Below are positions 17,334 through 25,841 of a DNA stretch of 61,650 nucleotides, piece after piece (the stretch's first letter is position 1; each line of letters opens with the position of its first letter). Below the pieces are notes generated by a model, which was not told the origin of the DNA, searched no databases, and worked only from the letters and a program-made list of their open reading frames with translations. A program made the position numbers and the translations under genes. Source of the stretch: Gorillibacterium massiliense. GTDB taxonomy: Bacteria; Bacillota; Bacilli; Paenibacillales; NBRC-103111. The DNA is taken from assembly GCF_000455485.1 (NCBI RefSeq), contig NZ_CBQR020000140.1, positions 1 through 61,650 on the forward strand. The letters run 5' to 3'.

Positions 17334-17655
17334 GGATAACACCTCCTCCTTTATGGTTAAAAGTAGACGCGAGTAGATTGTGTTACTTTTATGGATTATA
17401 TACGGTACACTCCCAAATTTGGGGAGTTTTTCACAGTCGCGAATGATCTTCGATGGTAACATCGGACAGGGGCTCGATGATCTTATAAAGGACTCGACTT
17501 GGGTGTTTATCGGGTCGAGTTTTGTTATGTTATTTATGAAGCTATTAATCGAAGTCCCAGGTGGGATTGCAATTGCAATGCCAGAATAACTCCTTCCCTT
17601 GCTCCATCATGGTATGATAAATGTGCGAAATTAAAAGCGAGGTGAAATTTTCTAT
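17334..17655. other. Intergenic region with two terminator-like hairpins
   Basis: Between divergent genes. ACTCCC (17409-17414) pairs with GGGAGT (17422-17427) followed by TTTTC, and ACTCGAC (17492-17498) pairs with GTCGAGT (17514-17520) followed by TTTG. No gene ends nearby on the plus strand, so they may terminate a short untranslated or regulatory transcript. No protein-coding signal. Confidence 0.45.
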
Positions 17656-18021
17656 ATGCAGATGTTTATCGCTCTTGGCAGTATTTTGATGATGGTGGCG
17701 GTTGCGATCGGTGCATTTGGCGCCCACGCATTGAAAAGCAAAATAACGCCGGACAAGCTGAAGGTATATGAAACCGGCGTGCACTATCATATTGCGCATG
17801 CATTGGGATTAATTCTGGTCGGCTTGCTTGTCCATCAGTTTCCGGAAGCCGGATTGATCGTTACGGGGGGCTGGTTTTTGACAGCAGGGATTGTTTTGTT
17901 TTCGGGAAGCTTATACGTGTTAAGTGTGGCAACAAAAGCACGGTTTCTTGGTCCCGTTACACCACTCGGCGGGCTTTCTTTTATGATCGGGTGGGTATTA
18001 ATTGCGGTGGGTGTTCTTTAG
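17656..18021 (+). CDS. DUF423 membrane protein (YwdK-like)
   Basis: 121 residues, the usual length for DUF423. Four hydrophobic segments; the N-terminal signature GAFGAHALKSK is followed by a helix starting HYHIAHALG, both characteristic of the family. GAGGTGA precedes the ATG. Inner-membrane protein of unknown function, widespread in bacteria. Single gene closed by a terminator. Confidence 0.9.
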   Translation: MQMFIALGSILMMVAVAIGAFGAHALKSKITPDKLKVYETGVHYHIAHALGLILVGLLVHQFPEAGLIVTGGWFLTAGIVLFSGSLYVLSVATKARFLGPVTPLGGLSFMIGWVLIAVGVL

Positions 18022-18062
18022 AGATTCGCCGGAACACGATAGGCATTAATCAACACGAAAAA

Positions 18063-18084
18063 AAGCGACCCCAACAGGTCGCTT
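18063..18084 (+). terminator. Intrinsic terminator after the DUF423 gene
   Basis: AAGCGACC (18063-18070) and GGTCGCTT (18077-18084) form an 8-bp stem with a 6-base loop, preceded by an A-run and followed by TCCTGCATTTTATT; weak T-run. Confidence 0.65.
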
Positions 18085-18183
18085 TCCTGCATTTTATTAT
18101 AGGTTGCGTTTACTTTCTCCGATCATGGGCAATCAGGGTGTGCAGCCGTTTTCGCAGTGGCAGAATAGAAAGCTCGAGCAGTC

Positions 18184-19641
18184 TTATTGTGCCACTGCAC
18201 CATCCTCTCCCGCTCCCCATTGAAACGGAGTCGTACCGAAAAACAGATCCGGATTCACCGGTACATTATGTGCCCAAAAGGTGAAATGCAGATGGGGGCC
18301 GGTGGAGAAGCCTGTTGTGCCGACAAGGCCGATGATATCGCCTTGCTTCACATGGTCGCCGGCCTTCACGTTTAGCTTGGACAAATGCGCATATTGGGAA
18401 AACAAGCCCATGCCGTGGTCGATATAGATCGAATTACCGGTCAAGTACAGAGGTTCCGCCAAAGCAACAATGCCATCATTTGTCGCTTTGATCGGCGTGC
18501 CTTCATCGGCGGCCAGATCTAGAGCCCGATGAGTACTGTCCCACTTGCCATTCACATAACGGGTATAGCCATAGGGGGTTGTTAATATCCCCTCAATTGG
18601 TTTAATGAAGTTCGTGCTGAAAAGAAACTTATCCTGAGACTGGCTGCGTGCTTTATCGATTTTTTTCTGGTCCGCTGCAATGCGTGCCGTATCTTGCTTC
18701 ATGCTTTCCATTTGCTTGGTGACTTTTAAATATTGGGTCTCGAATTTTTTTGGCTTAATGGTAAGGGTGCGGCCACCGATCGGATAGCTGCCGGGTTTGA
18801 CCCCTAGGGACAACGGCAAATAGGTGAAGTAGCCTGTGCCGAAAGGCTGCAGCGTATAGGTTTTTCCTTCCCACGTAACTTCTCCCGGCTGATCATGCCG
18901 AACAAGCACGACATCTCCCGGAGATGCCGATTCGGGTAAAATCGCCCAATCTTCCTCCATAACCTTCTGTGCCGTATCCGAGTCCTTGTATAAGATGGCC
19001 TCTTTGCTGGCTGTCTCCAGCCGTAACCGTTCCGCATCGATTTCCTTCGCGATTTCCTCCATCACTTTATCATGCCAAGTAACACCGCCATCAACCGTTA
19101 CCCACAGTGTAGCCTCGACACCTTCCACCTTTTCAAGCTGCACCCATCCTACATTATGGGTTAAGAACTGCGATTTTCGCACCTTATAATCACTGTCTAG
19201 AACATGGATGACAAGCGGGTTTTGCTCTTTGCCGCTCATCCAATTCACTGTTGCGGTGGTATCATCAGTCGGCGTTGAAGTTGGAGCCGATGTCGGAGTA
19301 TCGGATTCGGCTGCAATCCAATTCAAACCTCCATCCGACGTCTTCACGATGCCGTCGCTGTATTGGGCCCAGCCCTCGGTCAGGCTGTCCATGTGAAAAT
19401 CGATCAGCTCCCGTTTTTTTACCTCAGGCGTGGGGCTGGCACTGGGACTAGGACTGGCAGTTACGATTTGGGGTTCAACCGTCGTAACAGGGCTGCTAAG
19501 CTCCGGTGCTTTTTCCGATGGCCAATACCATATGACGACAGCCGCACACGCCAGTAGACTCAGTATGGCTAGACCAATCCAATATCCAATAGCAGATTTA
19601 CGAGGTGGCCGCTTCCGGGCCGATCTTTTCTCCAAGTTCAT
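18184..19641 (-). CDS. M23 family cell-wall metallopeptidase with Asp-box repeats
   Basis: 485 residues. A basic start and one membrane helix (about 19-40) anchor it; a Thr/Ser/Pro-rich linker follows. Two Asp-box (BNR) signatures, KTSDGGLNWI and VTVDGGVTWH, suggest short beta-propeller-like elements in the middle third, then a coiled segment near residue 300. The C-terminal LytM/M23 domain has the zinc motif HRALD (H-x3-D), SIYIDHG, and HLHF. It should cleave peptide cross-links in peptidoglycan at the outer face. The Asp-boxes are uncommon in this family and may be for substrate or partner binding. Monocistronic. Close in role to SpoIIQ/LytH-type peptidases, but not assignable further. Confidence 0.88.
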   Translation of the reverse strand: MNLEKRSARKRPPRKSAIGYWIGLAILSLLACAAVVIWYWPSEKAPELSSPVTTVEPQIVTASPSPSASPTPEVKKRELIDFHMDSLTEGWAQYSDGIVKTSDGGLNWIAAESDTPTSAPTSTPTDDTTATVNWMSGKEQNPLVIHVLDSDYKVRKSQFLTHNVGWVQLEKVEGVEATLWVTVDGGVTWHDKVMEEIAKEIDAERLRLETASKEAILYKDSDTAQKVMEEDWAILPESASPGDVVLVRHDQPGEVTWEGKTYTLQPFGTGYFTYLPLSLGVKPGSYPIGGRTLTIKPKKFETQYLKVTKQMESMKQDTARIAADQKKIDKARSQSQDKFLFSTNFIKPIEGILTTPYGYTRYVNGKWDSTHRALDLAADEGTPIKATNDGIVALAEPLYLTGNSIYIDHGMGLFSQYAHLSKLNVKAGDHVKQGDIIGLVGTTGFSTGPHLHFTFWAHNVPVNPDLFFGTTPFQWGAGEDGAVAQ

Positions 19642-20000
19642 CTCGCCTATTTCTCCTCCTAATGGGAAGGTTTTTACCTGCGGCTCTCTACTTTCCTATC
19701 TTTATTTTACCGTATTATGTATGCGCAGTTTAATATAAATATTGGGAAATAGTTGAATCGATATCATAGGTGAATGGCAGCAATCGAAAATGCCTGCCGC
19801 CCGGCCTTAAATCGGGATGAGCTTCGCCTTATGTAGGCGATGTTTTTTAACAGTATAATTATTGGTGAAAAGTAGAATCAAGGTGTATTTTACATAAATT
19901 TTCACTTACTTGAACCCGAAAAAAAGTTCAAAATAGATATATAGGCTGTTTTTTTGTACGAAGCACGGGTCTAAATAGCTAAGCGAGGAGAGAACATGGG
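19642..20000. other. Intergenic region between divergent M23 and CarD-like genes
   Basis: AT-rich; holds promoters for both flanking genes, which I could not place reliably. No open frame with a ribosome binding site and no strong hairpin. Confidence 0.5.
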
Positions 20001-20537
20001 ATGTTTCAATTAGGGGATTTGATCTTTTATGGGGATACGGGAGTCTGTAGAATTACGGATATTAAACCCCTCGATATCTCAAACTCCGGCCAAGATGAAC
20101 TCTATTATATTCTCAAGCCGCTGTTTCAAGACTACGAAATCTCTACACCTGTCGAAAATAACAAGATCTTTATGCGTCCGATCTTATCAAAGGAAGCAGC
20201 GGAGAGGCTTATTGACAGGATTCCTTCAATACATGCGGAGGTCTATAACAGCCGGGAGACGCGCGAGCTGACGGCACATTATGAGGCATCCATCATGACG
20301 CACAATTGCGAGGATTTAATTCAACTTGCGATGTCCATCCATGCAAAAAAGCGGGAGCTGGAGGATCAAAATAAGAAGATTAGGACTTTAGAGGAGGGAT
20401 ATATGAAGCGGGCAGAGGACTTGTTGTTTGGCGAGCTTTCGGCTTCCCTTCGTATTCCAAAAGAGAAAGTGCCGGACTATATTGACTCAAGAGTTGGTGC
20501 GATCAACCACAAAATAGAAGTCGACTCTGTCCGCTAA
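20001..20537 (+). CDS. CarD-like transcriptional regulator
   Basis: 178 residues. The first 70 form a CarD_TRCF RNA-polymerase interaction domain (MFQLGDLIFYGDTGVCRITD, then YYILKPL and TPVEN), followed by a helical C-terminal region ending with an extended charged helix (HAKKRELEDQNKKIRTLEEGY). CarD proteins bind the RNA polymerase beta subunit and stabilise open complexes; Firmicutes members of this size are of unclear target. GAGGAG 10 bases upstream supports ATG 20001 over an out-of-frame ATG at 19996. Single gene with its own terminator. Confidence 0.88.
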   Translation: MFQLGDLIFYGDTGVCRITDIKPLDISNSGQDELYYILKPLFQDYEISTPVENNKIFMRPILSKEAAERLIDRIPSIHAEVYNSRETRELTAHYEASIMTHNCEDLIQLAMSIHAKKRELEDQNKKIRTLEEGYMKRAEDLLFGELSASLRIPKEKVPDYIDSRVGAINHKIEVDSVR

Positions 20538-20547
20538 AAACGGTGGG

Positions 20548-20587
20548 AAAAAGGCGCAAGAATGGATCTCCATTCTTGCGCCTTTTT
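20548..20587. terminator. Bidirectional terminator between CarD-like gene and mscL
   Basis: Perfect 18-bp stem (20548-20565 with 20570-20587), loop ATCT, with A- and T-runs at each end. Serves the convergent genes on both sides. Confidence 0.95.
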
Positions 20588-20613
20588 ATGTAAGACTGCT
20601 ATTGCTCAAAAAT

Positions 20614-21000
20614 TCAACGCGCCTCTTTGTTTTGTTTCAACAAATCTCTAATTTCCGTGAGCAATACCTCTTCTTTCGTTGGTGCTGGAGGTACATCCGG
20701 TTTTGCTTCTTCTTTTCGTTTTAATTTGCTTAACCCCTTAACGAACAAGAAGATGGAGAAGGAAATAATGAAGAAGTCGATAACGGTCTGAAGGAAAACT
20801 CCGTAATTTAAAGTACTGTTCCCATATGTAAATGTAAGATCTTTTAGGTCGACGCCCCCGCCAATGATCAAGAATAACGGCATAATGATGTCGCCGACTA
20901 AAGATGAGACGATTTTTCCGAAGGCGCCACCGATGATAACCCCTATAGCGAGGTCAAGCACATTGCCCTTCAGTGCAAAAGCTTTGAACTCTTTCCACAT
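20614..21000 (-). CDS. mscL: Large-conductance mechanosensitive channel
   Basis: 128 residues, within the MscL range. The N-terminal amphipathic helix and TM1 read [20 protein letters not shown], with the pore-lining [12 protein letters not shown], a short periplasmic-type loop and TM2 ([20 protein letters not shown]), then the charged C-terminal bundle ([13 protein letters not shown]). Homopentameric emergency valve that opens on membrane stretch during hypo-osmotic shock. GGGGGAT precedes the ATG. Monocistronic. Confidence 0.97.
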   Translation of the reverse strand: MWKEFKAFALKGNVLDLAIGVIIGGAFGKIVSSLVGDIIMPLFLIIGGGVDLKDLTFTYGNSTLNYGVFLQTVIDFFIISFSIFLFVKGLSKLKRKEEAKPDVPPAPTKEEVLLTEIRDLLKQNKEAR

Positions 21001-21341
21001 AAAATATCCCCCTTGCTTGTATTATCGGTAGTATAGCATAATCAAAAGGTTTGGAACAAAAAAACCGGGCTTACATGGCTTGCGGCTAAAAGGTGACAGG
21101 AGAAGCTTTCTAGATCGTTCAGGTCGTGCGCTCTGTTTAGGGGAGACAGATCTCTTCCAAGCACTGTGGTAACAAATATTAAATTTACAACCGCATGGGT
21201 TGTGGGTTTTGCTTTTCCAGCGCATGCGCTTTAAGATAAGATCAGCTTGTTCTTTCGAGACAATTTCTTATCTACATAATTGGCAACAATCGGCATAACA
21301 AGCGGCTTGTAAGTTCCAGTCTTTGAAGGAGGAATGACAGG
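21001..21341. other. Intergenic region with a gene remnant and small hairpins
   Basis: Apart from the DUF1259-family remnant at 21112-21159 it contains ACAACC-GCATG-GGTTGT (21187-21203) followed by GGGTTTTGCTTTT, a terminator-like element, and the palindrome AGCGCATGCGCT near 21220. These may be relics of the decayed gene. The promoter of the phosphoesterase gene must lie in the last part. Confidence 0.5.
21112..21159 (+). pseudogene. Remnant of a DUF1259-family gene
   Basis: This 48-bp stretch matches 28256-28303 of the second DUF1259 gene except at a handful of positions, several of them third-codon changes, and encodes DRSGRALCLGET. Flanking sequence on either side has no further similarity that I can see. 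It is a decayed third copy or an excised fragment on the same strand. Confidence 0.75.
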
Positions 21342-22691
21342 ATGAAATCCATAAAAGGCATCGTATGGGCTGGTGTTGTTTCTTGTTTGTTACTACCCTT
21401 TTTCAGTCCTAAATCAAGTGCAGCTGGAGCAAATGTCAACCTGCCGGTTGATATTTCCATGACCTTCACCAAAGATCCCCTGACGGCAAAGGCGTTCACC
21501 TGGGTTACGAAAAACAAAACGAAATCCGCAACGGTACTGGAAGTGTGGGAAGCAAATCAGCCTAAAGTGAAGGTGACCGGATCGAGTCAGATGGTTACCG
21601 GACGGTATGCATATTTTCCGATTGCGAAAGACATGAATGCGGCCAAAAATCTCTTTACCTTCGACGTTCACAAGGCGGTCGTCGCCGGACTTAAGCCAAA
21701 CACCAAGTATTTTTACCGGTGCGGAGATGGGAACGCGGCGAATTGGAGTCAAGTGGGCTCGTTTGTAACGGGGAATTCTTCAGGGGATTTTTCATTCCTC
21801 TATATGACTGACCCTCAAAGCGCATCAAGCAGCGATTTTGCGTTGTGGAAGGCAACCTCTGAGCATGCTTATGCTAAATATCCCGATGCCAAGTTTTTTA
21901 CCGTTTCCGGAGACCTTGTGGATAGGGGGAGCTCCGAGAACCTTTGGGATCAGTTCTTCCGGTATGGTGCTAAAGCTACTACCAATTTGACCATCGTTCC
22001 TGCCATCGGCAACCATGAAACCGACACGGGTCCGCATCATTATAGCGATCATTTCAATTTTCCCAAGAATACAGCCGGTTTGCCGGATTACGTCTACTCT
22101 TTCGATTACGGTGACGCACATTTTACGGTTTTATCCACCGAAAAGACCTATGCACAACTGACGTCAAAAGATAGCGCCGTCCGAACAGCCGCCAATCATT
22201 TTGTGGACCAACAAATTGAAATGCTTCGAAATGAGGTTGCCGCAAGTCATAAAAAATGGAATATTGTCATCCTGCACAAAGCCCTGTACTCCAGCGGCGG
22301 CTATGCCAGTTCGGCCGAGACATTGTATTACAGAAAGAAGCTCGCACCTGTTTTTGATGAACTCTCCATTGACGCGGTTTTACAGGGGCATAACCATACC
22401 TTCGACAGAGGATTTATCTACGGAGGGAAAACCGTTTCTGGCGTGAATGCCAACTCAACGTCAGTAAAAAAGGGGAAAGGAACTCTTTATTTAGTCAACG
22501 ATTCAGCGGGGCCAAAGTTTTACAACACGACAAAGGGAGTGGACCTATCCTTTTTGCTCAAATACGGACAACCCCGAAAACAAATGTACACCGGAGTCAC
22601 GGTATCGCAGGATTCGTTGATTTTTAAGACTTTTACGGTTTCAAAAGACGGTCCCGATGCGCTTTATGACACGTTTGCAATTACGAAGTAA
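21342..22691 (+). CDS. Secreted purple-acid-phosphatase-like metallophosphoesterase
   Basis: 449 residues. Sec signal peptide (about 1-27, ending SSAAG). An N-terminal fibronectin-like domain follows (GLKPNTKYFYRCGD near residue 115-130). The metallophosphoesterase core has the metal-binding motifs MTDPQ, SGDLVDRG, GNHE and GHNH in order. Exported, it would hydrolyse phosphate esters outside the cell. GGAGGAATGACAGG lies before the ATG. It is a single gene with its own terminator; no Pho box recognised by eye. Substrate unknown. Confidence 0.88.
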   Translation: MKSIKGIVWAGVVSCLLLPFFSPKSSAAGANVNLPVDISMTFTKDPLTAKAFTWVTKNKTKSATVLEVWEANQPKVKVTGSSQMVTGRYAYFPIAKDMNAAKNLFTFDVHKAVVAGLKPNTKYFYRCGDGNAANWSQVGSFVTGNSSGDFSFLYMTDPQSASSSDFALWKATSEHAYAKYPDAKFFTVSGDLVDRGSSENLWDQFFRYGAKATTNLTIVPAIGNHETDTGPHHYSDHFNFPKNTAGLPDYVYSFDYGDAHFTVLSTEKTYAQLTSKDSAVRTAANHFVDQQIEMLRNEVAASHKKWNIVILHKALYSSGGYASSAETLYYRKKLAPVFDELSIDAVLQGHNHTFDRGFIYGGKTVSGVNANSTSVKKGKGTLYLVNDSAGPKFYNTTKGVDLSFLLKYGQPRKQMYTGVTVSQDSLIFKTFTVSKDGPDALYDTFAITK

Positions 22692-22711
22692 GAAATACGT
22701 GCACCATAACG

Positions 22712-22735
22712 AAAGCCGACCACGAGGTCGGCTTT
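22712..22735 (+). terminator. Intrinsic terminator after the phosphoesterase gene
   Basis: AAAGCCGACC (22712-22721) pairs with GGTCGGCTTT (22726-22735), loop ACGA, followed by TTGC; T-run of five overall. Confidence 0.88.
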
Positions 22736-22772
22736 TTGCTGTAAATGGAACTTCTCCGCCCTATAAGTTCCT

Positions 22773-23324
22773 TTATAGATAATCCAGCCCATGCTCGGTT
22801 TCGGTATACAGGGTGATGAGTACAATAGCCTGATCGTCACTCAAATTTCTCACCAAGTGAGGGGAGCAAGCATTCCAACTAAAGGAATCGCCTTCCGAGA
22901 GTTCAGCCGTATCTTCCCCCTGAGTAACTTGAACAGTGCCTTTGATGACTACATGCACTTCTTCTCCCTCATGTGCATGTGGGACTGTACCGGTTGACGT
23001 TCCAGGAGGAAACTCGACAAGCATCATCCTCATGTTTTTCGTAGAGCTCAAGTGTTCTACTTTTAATTGATCCGTACCGCTTGTTGTTGATTTGCGCTCA
23101 TCTTTTCGGACGATGCTCATGCGCTCTTCTTTTTTTAGCAATAAGTAGGACAAGGGTACATTTAGAGCTGCGGCAATACTTTCAAGTGTTACGATGGATG
23201 GCGAAGTTTTATTGGTTTCAACCTGGCTCATAAATCCTTGGGAAAGCCCCGTTTTTTCGCAGATTTGAGCGATGGTAATGTTTTTGCGTTTACGGATTGC
23301 CCGAATAGTGGAGCCGATGTCCAT
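22773..23324 (-). CDS. XRE family regulator with C-terminal cupin
   Basis: 183 residues. Residues 5-60 form an HTH_XRE domain (ITIAQICEKTGLSQGFMSQV); residues about 110-180 a small cupin with HAHEGEEVHVVIKG. This architecture senses a small molecule through the cupin. TTGAGGTGAA precedes the ATG. It is transcribed away from an operon starting with an esterase at 23536; the 211-bp gap contains a sigma-A-like promoter and a 20-bp palindrome, so it is the likely regulator of that operon. Ligand unknown. Confidence 0.9.
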   Translation of the reverse strand: MDIGSTIRAIRKRKNITIAQICEKTGLSQGFMSQVETNKTSPSIVTLESIAAALNVPLSYLLLKKEERMSIVRKDERKSTTSGTDQLKVEHLSSTKNMRMMLVEFPPGTSTGTVPHAHEGEEVHVVIKGTVQVTQGEDTAELSEGDSFSWNACSPHLVRNLSDDQAIVLITLYTETEHGLDYL

Positions 23325-23387
23325 TAAAGATTCACCTCAAGGAATATTATTAATACAGAACTTAATTTGATATTAACAATTTTTCTG

Positions 23388-23416
23388 TTGACATGCTAGT
23401 GCAAGATCGCTAAAAT
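23388..23416 (+). promoter_or_regulatory. Sigma-A-type promoter of the esterase-dioxygenase operon
   Basis: TTGACA (23388-23393), a 17-base spacer, TAAAAT (23411-23416). Close to consensus and correctly oriented for the gene at 23536. Confidence 0.75.
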
Positions 23417-23433
23417 TATTTATATAAATAATT
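23414..23433. promoter_or_regulatory. 20-bp perfect palindrome overlapping the -10 box
   Basis: AATTATTTAT followed immediately by its reverse complement, overlapping the last bases of the -10 and running into the transcription start. Its place suits an operator for the divergent XRE-cupin repressor. AT-rich, so chance palindromy is possible. Confidence 0.5.
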
Positions 23434-23535
23434 ATTTAATATTTCTTATAAAATTTTGGATGCTGACAATAATGCGAATGCAGTTTGTTTTGGGAATAAT
23501 ATTTTTAGCTTATGGAATTTGAAAGGAGACTCACT

Positions 23536-24210
23536 ATGAAGCCGGCTTACGAATATGACATTCGATTGCCTTCCCATATCGATCCCGATAAAAAATACCC
23601 GACGATCTTCACGCTTCACGGCAAAGGATCTAACGAGAAAAACATGTTTGGTTTGGTTGAACCGATAGCCAATGATTTTATTATTGTCGGAATTCGCGGC
23701 GATCTTCCATTAGGTGCGGGGTTTCAATATTACGAGCTGAAAAGCTTAGGCAATCCGGTTCGTGAGGTGTTTGATCGAGCGGTTCAACAATTGGAAGCGT
23801 TTGTCCACTATGCTACGGAAAAATACCCGATCGATGCGAAGCGGCGTTATTTTCTCGGCTTTAGTCAAGGGGCGATCTTATCGATGACGCTTGCCCTTAC
23901 GATGGGAGATCAATTAAAAGGAATTGTTGCATTAAACGGCTATGTGCCGGATTTTGTGAAAAAGGAGTACCACCTGCAGAAAAGCGTGGCCGACGTATCG
24001 GTGTTTCTCTCCCACGGAGAATACGATTCCGTATTTCCGATTCACATTGGCCATGAGACAGCAGCCTATTTCCGTCAACAGACTCCGAACTGCACATTTA
24101 AAACATACCCGACTGATCACACCGTATCGGAAGAGAATCAACGGGATTTTCTCGCTTGGCTCGTACAGGATACGGATCTATATCACACAAAGGAGCGAAT
24201 GCCGCTATGA
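23536..24210 (+). CDS. Alpha/beta hydrolase, phospholipase/carboxylesterase family (MhqD-like)
   Basis: 224 residues. Motifs: TLHGKGSNEKN (oxyanion region), GFSQG (nucleophile Ser), an Asp in HGEYDSVFP and a His in TDHTVSEEN complete the triad. Size and motifs match the carboxylesterase family that includes B. subtilis MhqD, induced by hydroquinones and catechols. Start at 23536 follows AAAGGAG at correct spacing; an in-frame ATG 8 codons upstream has none. First gene of an operon with a LigB-type dioxygenase (overlap ATGA), SDR and thioredoxin. Confidence 0.88.
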   Translation: MKPAYEYDIRLPSHIDPDKKYPTIFTLHGKGSNEKNMFGLVEPIANDFIIVGIRGDLPLGAGFQYYELKSLGNPVREVFDRAVQQLEAFVHYATEKYPIDAKRRYFLGFSQGAILSMTLALTMGDQLKGIVALNGYVPDFVKKEYHLQKSVADVSVFLSHGEYDSVFPIHIGHETAAYFRQQTPNCTFKTYPTDHTVSEENQRDFLAWLVQDTDLYHTKERMPL

Positions 24211-24977
24211 TACCGTCTTACTTTTTTGCCCATGGAGCACCATCCCTTGTTTTGGAACAGCACGAATACACCGCTTTTCTAAAAAACTTTGCGGCTAGCA
24301 TCCCGAAGCCTCGAGCTATTGTCCTTTTTTCCGCTCATTGGGAGCATACGACGCAAGCGATCAGCAAGGTTGATACGTATTCTACGATTTATGACTTTTC
24401 AGGCTTTCAGGATGAGCTGTACCAGATGACCTATCCGGCAAAAGGTGATCGTTCGATCAGTGATGAGATTCAATCACTCTTTAAGCAACAAGGCATTCAT
24501 AGTGTAATGGATGAAGAGAGAGGACTGGATCACGGAGCTTGGGCCGTTCTCAAGCTGATCTATCCCAATGCTGATATTCCGGTCGTTGCGTTATCCGTTA
24601 ACCGGTATTTGACGAATGAACAGCAATATCAGATTGGCAAAGCCCTCTCCGAGCTTCGGGAGAAGGACATTCTGATCATCGGCAGCGGGGGCATCGTTCA
24701 TAACTTGCGAAGATTGAAATGGGGAGCGGACCAACCGGAGACTTGGTCGAAATCCTTCGATCTTTGGATTAAGGGTAAGCTGGAAGCTTGGGATTTAAAG
24801 GCGTTGTTTGCCTACAGGGAAGAGGCTCCTTTTGCTCAAGATGCCGTGCCGACAAACGAACATTTCATCCCTCTTCTCCTCGCCATGGGGACAGGAGACA
24901 AGACCCGGCAAGCCAAATTATTGCATCAAAGCTATCAATTGGGCACATTAAGTTTAAGTTGTTGGCAGTTTGATTAA
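24207..24977 (+). CDS. Class III extradiol ring-cleavage dioxygenase (DODA/LigB type)
   Basis: 256 residues. Family marks: MIPSYFFAHGAPSL at the N-terminus, FSAHWEH, DHGAWAVLKLIYP and IIGSGGIVHNLR; His residues in these are the metal ligands and catalytic bases of the DODA group. It should open catechol-type rings using non-haem Fe(II) or Zn and O2. The ATG overlaps the esterase stop (ATGA), with AAGGAGCG upstream, so the two are translationally coupled. Together they point to breakdown or detoxification of a dihydroxy-aromatic compound. B. subtilis MhqE/MhqO belong to a different dioxygenase family, so this is an analogy only. Confidence 0.9.
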   Translation: MIPSYFFAHGAPSLVLEQHEYTAFLKNFAASIPKPRAIVLFSAHWEHTTQAISKVDTYSTIYDFSGFQDELYQMTYPAKGDRSISDEIQSLFKQQGIHSVMDEERGLDHGAWAVLKLIYPNADIPVVALSVNRYLTNEQQYQIGKALSELREKDILIIGSGGIVHNLRRLKWGADQPETWSKSFDLWIKGKLEAWDLKALFAYREEAPFAQDAVPTNEHFIPLLLAMGTGDKTRQAKLLHQSYQLGTLSLSCWQFD

Positions 24978-25013
24978 GGATAGTGGGCGAGATTAGGGTA
25001 AAGGGTGTATGGT

Positions 25014-25802
25014 ATGAACTTGGGACTCGTAGGGAAATCCGTTTTTGTGGCGGCGGGAAGTAAAGGTCTTGGCAAGGCAAGCGCTCTTGAATTTGCCAGG
25101 GAGGGAGCGCGCGTAACCATCGCAAGCCGAAATCTGGAACAGCTTCAACAAACAAGGGAAGACATACAGTCCATCACCGGGAATAAAGTTTCGATTATCC
25201 AAATGGATGTTAGGAACAACGAGGATATCTGCAACGCGATTCGGAAGACTGCCGCTGAAAACGGCGGATTGGATGTTGTGGTGACCAATGCGGGAGGACC
25301 TGAAAGCGGATATTTCTCCGATTTGAAAGACGAGGACTGGACACGAGGGTTCGAGTTGACGCTCTTAAGTACGATTCGATTGATTCGCGAAGCGCTTCCC
25401 TTTTTACAGTCTGCAGGCGGAGGAAGAATTGTGAATGTGGCATCGTCTTCCGTGAAGCAACCGATTGACGGGCTTCTTTTATCAAACGTGTTTAGAGCGG
25501 GTGTTCAAGCACTGACCAAGAGCTTGGCGTTGGAGTTCGCTAAGGATGAGATTTTGATTAACACGATTGCCCCGGGTAGAATCGCGACAGATCGGATTAT
25601 TGAACTGGATCGCCGGAGGGCAATTGACCGGGATCGCTCGTTTGAGGACATACAAGCGGAAGCTGTAGGGCAGATCCCGCTTGGCCGAATGGGAATCCCC
25701 GAGGAGTTCGCGCGGGTTGTTGTCTTCTATGGTTCCTATGCCAACACCTATATGACCGGGCAAACGTTGCTTGTGGATGGCGGGATGGTCAAAGCGCTAT
25801 GA
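25014..25802 (+). CDS. SDR-like protein with non-canonical catalytic motif
   Basis: 262 residues. Rossmann fold present but altered: the cofactor motif is AAGSKGLGKA instead of TGxxxGIG, and the usual YxxxK is replaced by SNVFR (LLLSNVFRAGVQALTKSLA). This matches a known SDR-like subgroup related to ketoacyl reductases (cd05344 type) that lacks the standard tetrad, so catalytic activity is uncertain. Start at 25014 follows AAAGGGTG; GTG 25005 is possible. 36 bp after the dioxygenase, in the same operon. Confidence 0.85.
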   Translation: MNLGLVGKSVFVAAGSKGLGKASALEFAREGARVTIASRNLEQLQQTREDIQSITGNKVSIIQMDVRNNEDICNAIRKTAAENGGLDVVVTNAGGPESGYFSDLKDEDWTRGFELTLLSTIRLIREALPFLQSAGGGRIVNVASSSVKQPIDGLLLSNVFRAGVQALTKSLALEFAKDEILINTIAPGRIATDRIIELDRRRAIDRDRSFEDIQAEAVGQIPLGRMGIPEEFARVVVFYGSYANTYMTGQTLLVDGGMVKAL

Positions 25803-25841
25803 TCTGCTAATCCAAGGATTACCCGATCAAAGGAGGAGCTT

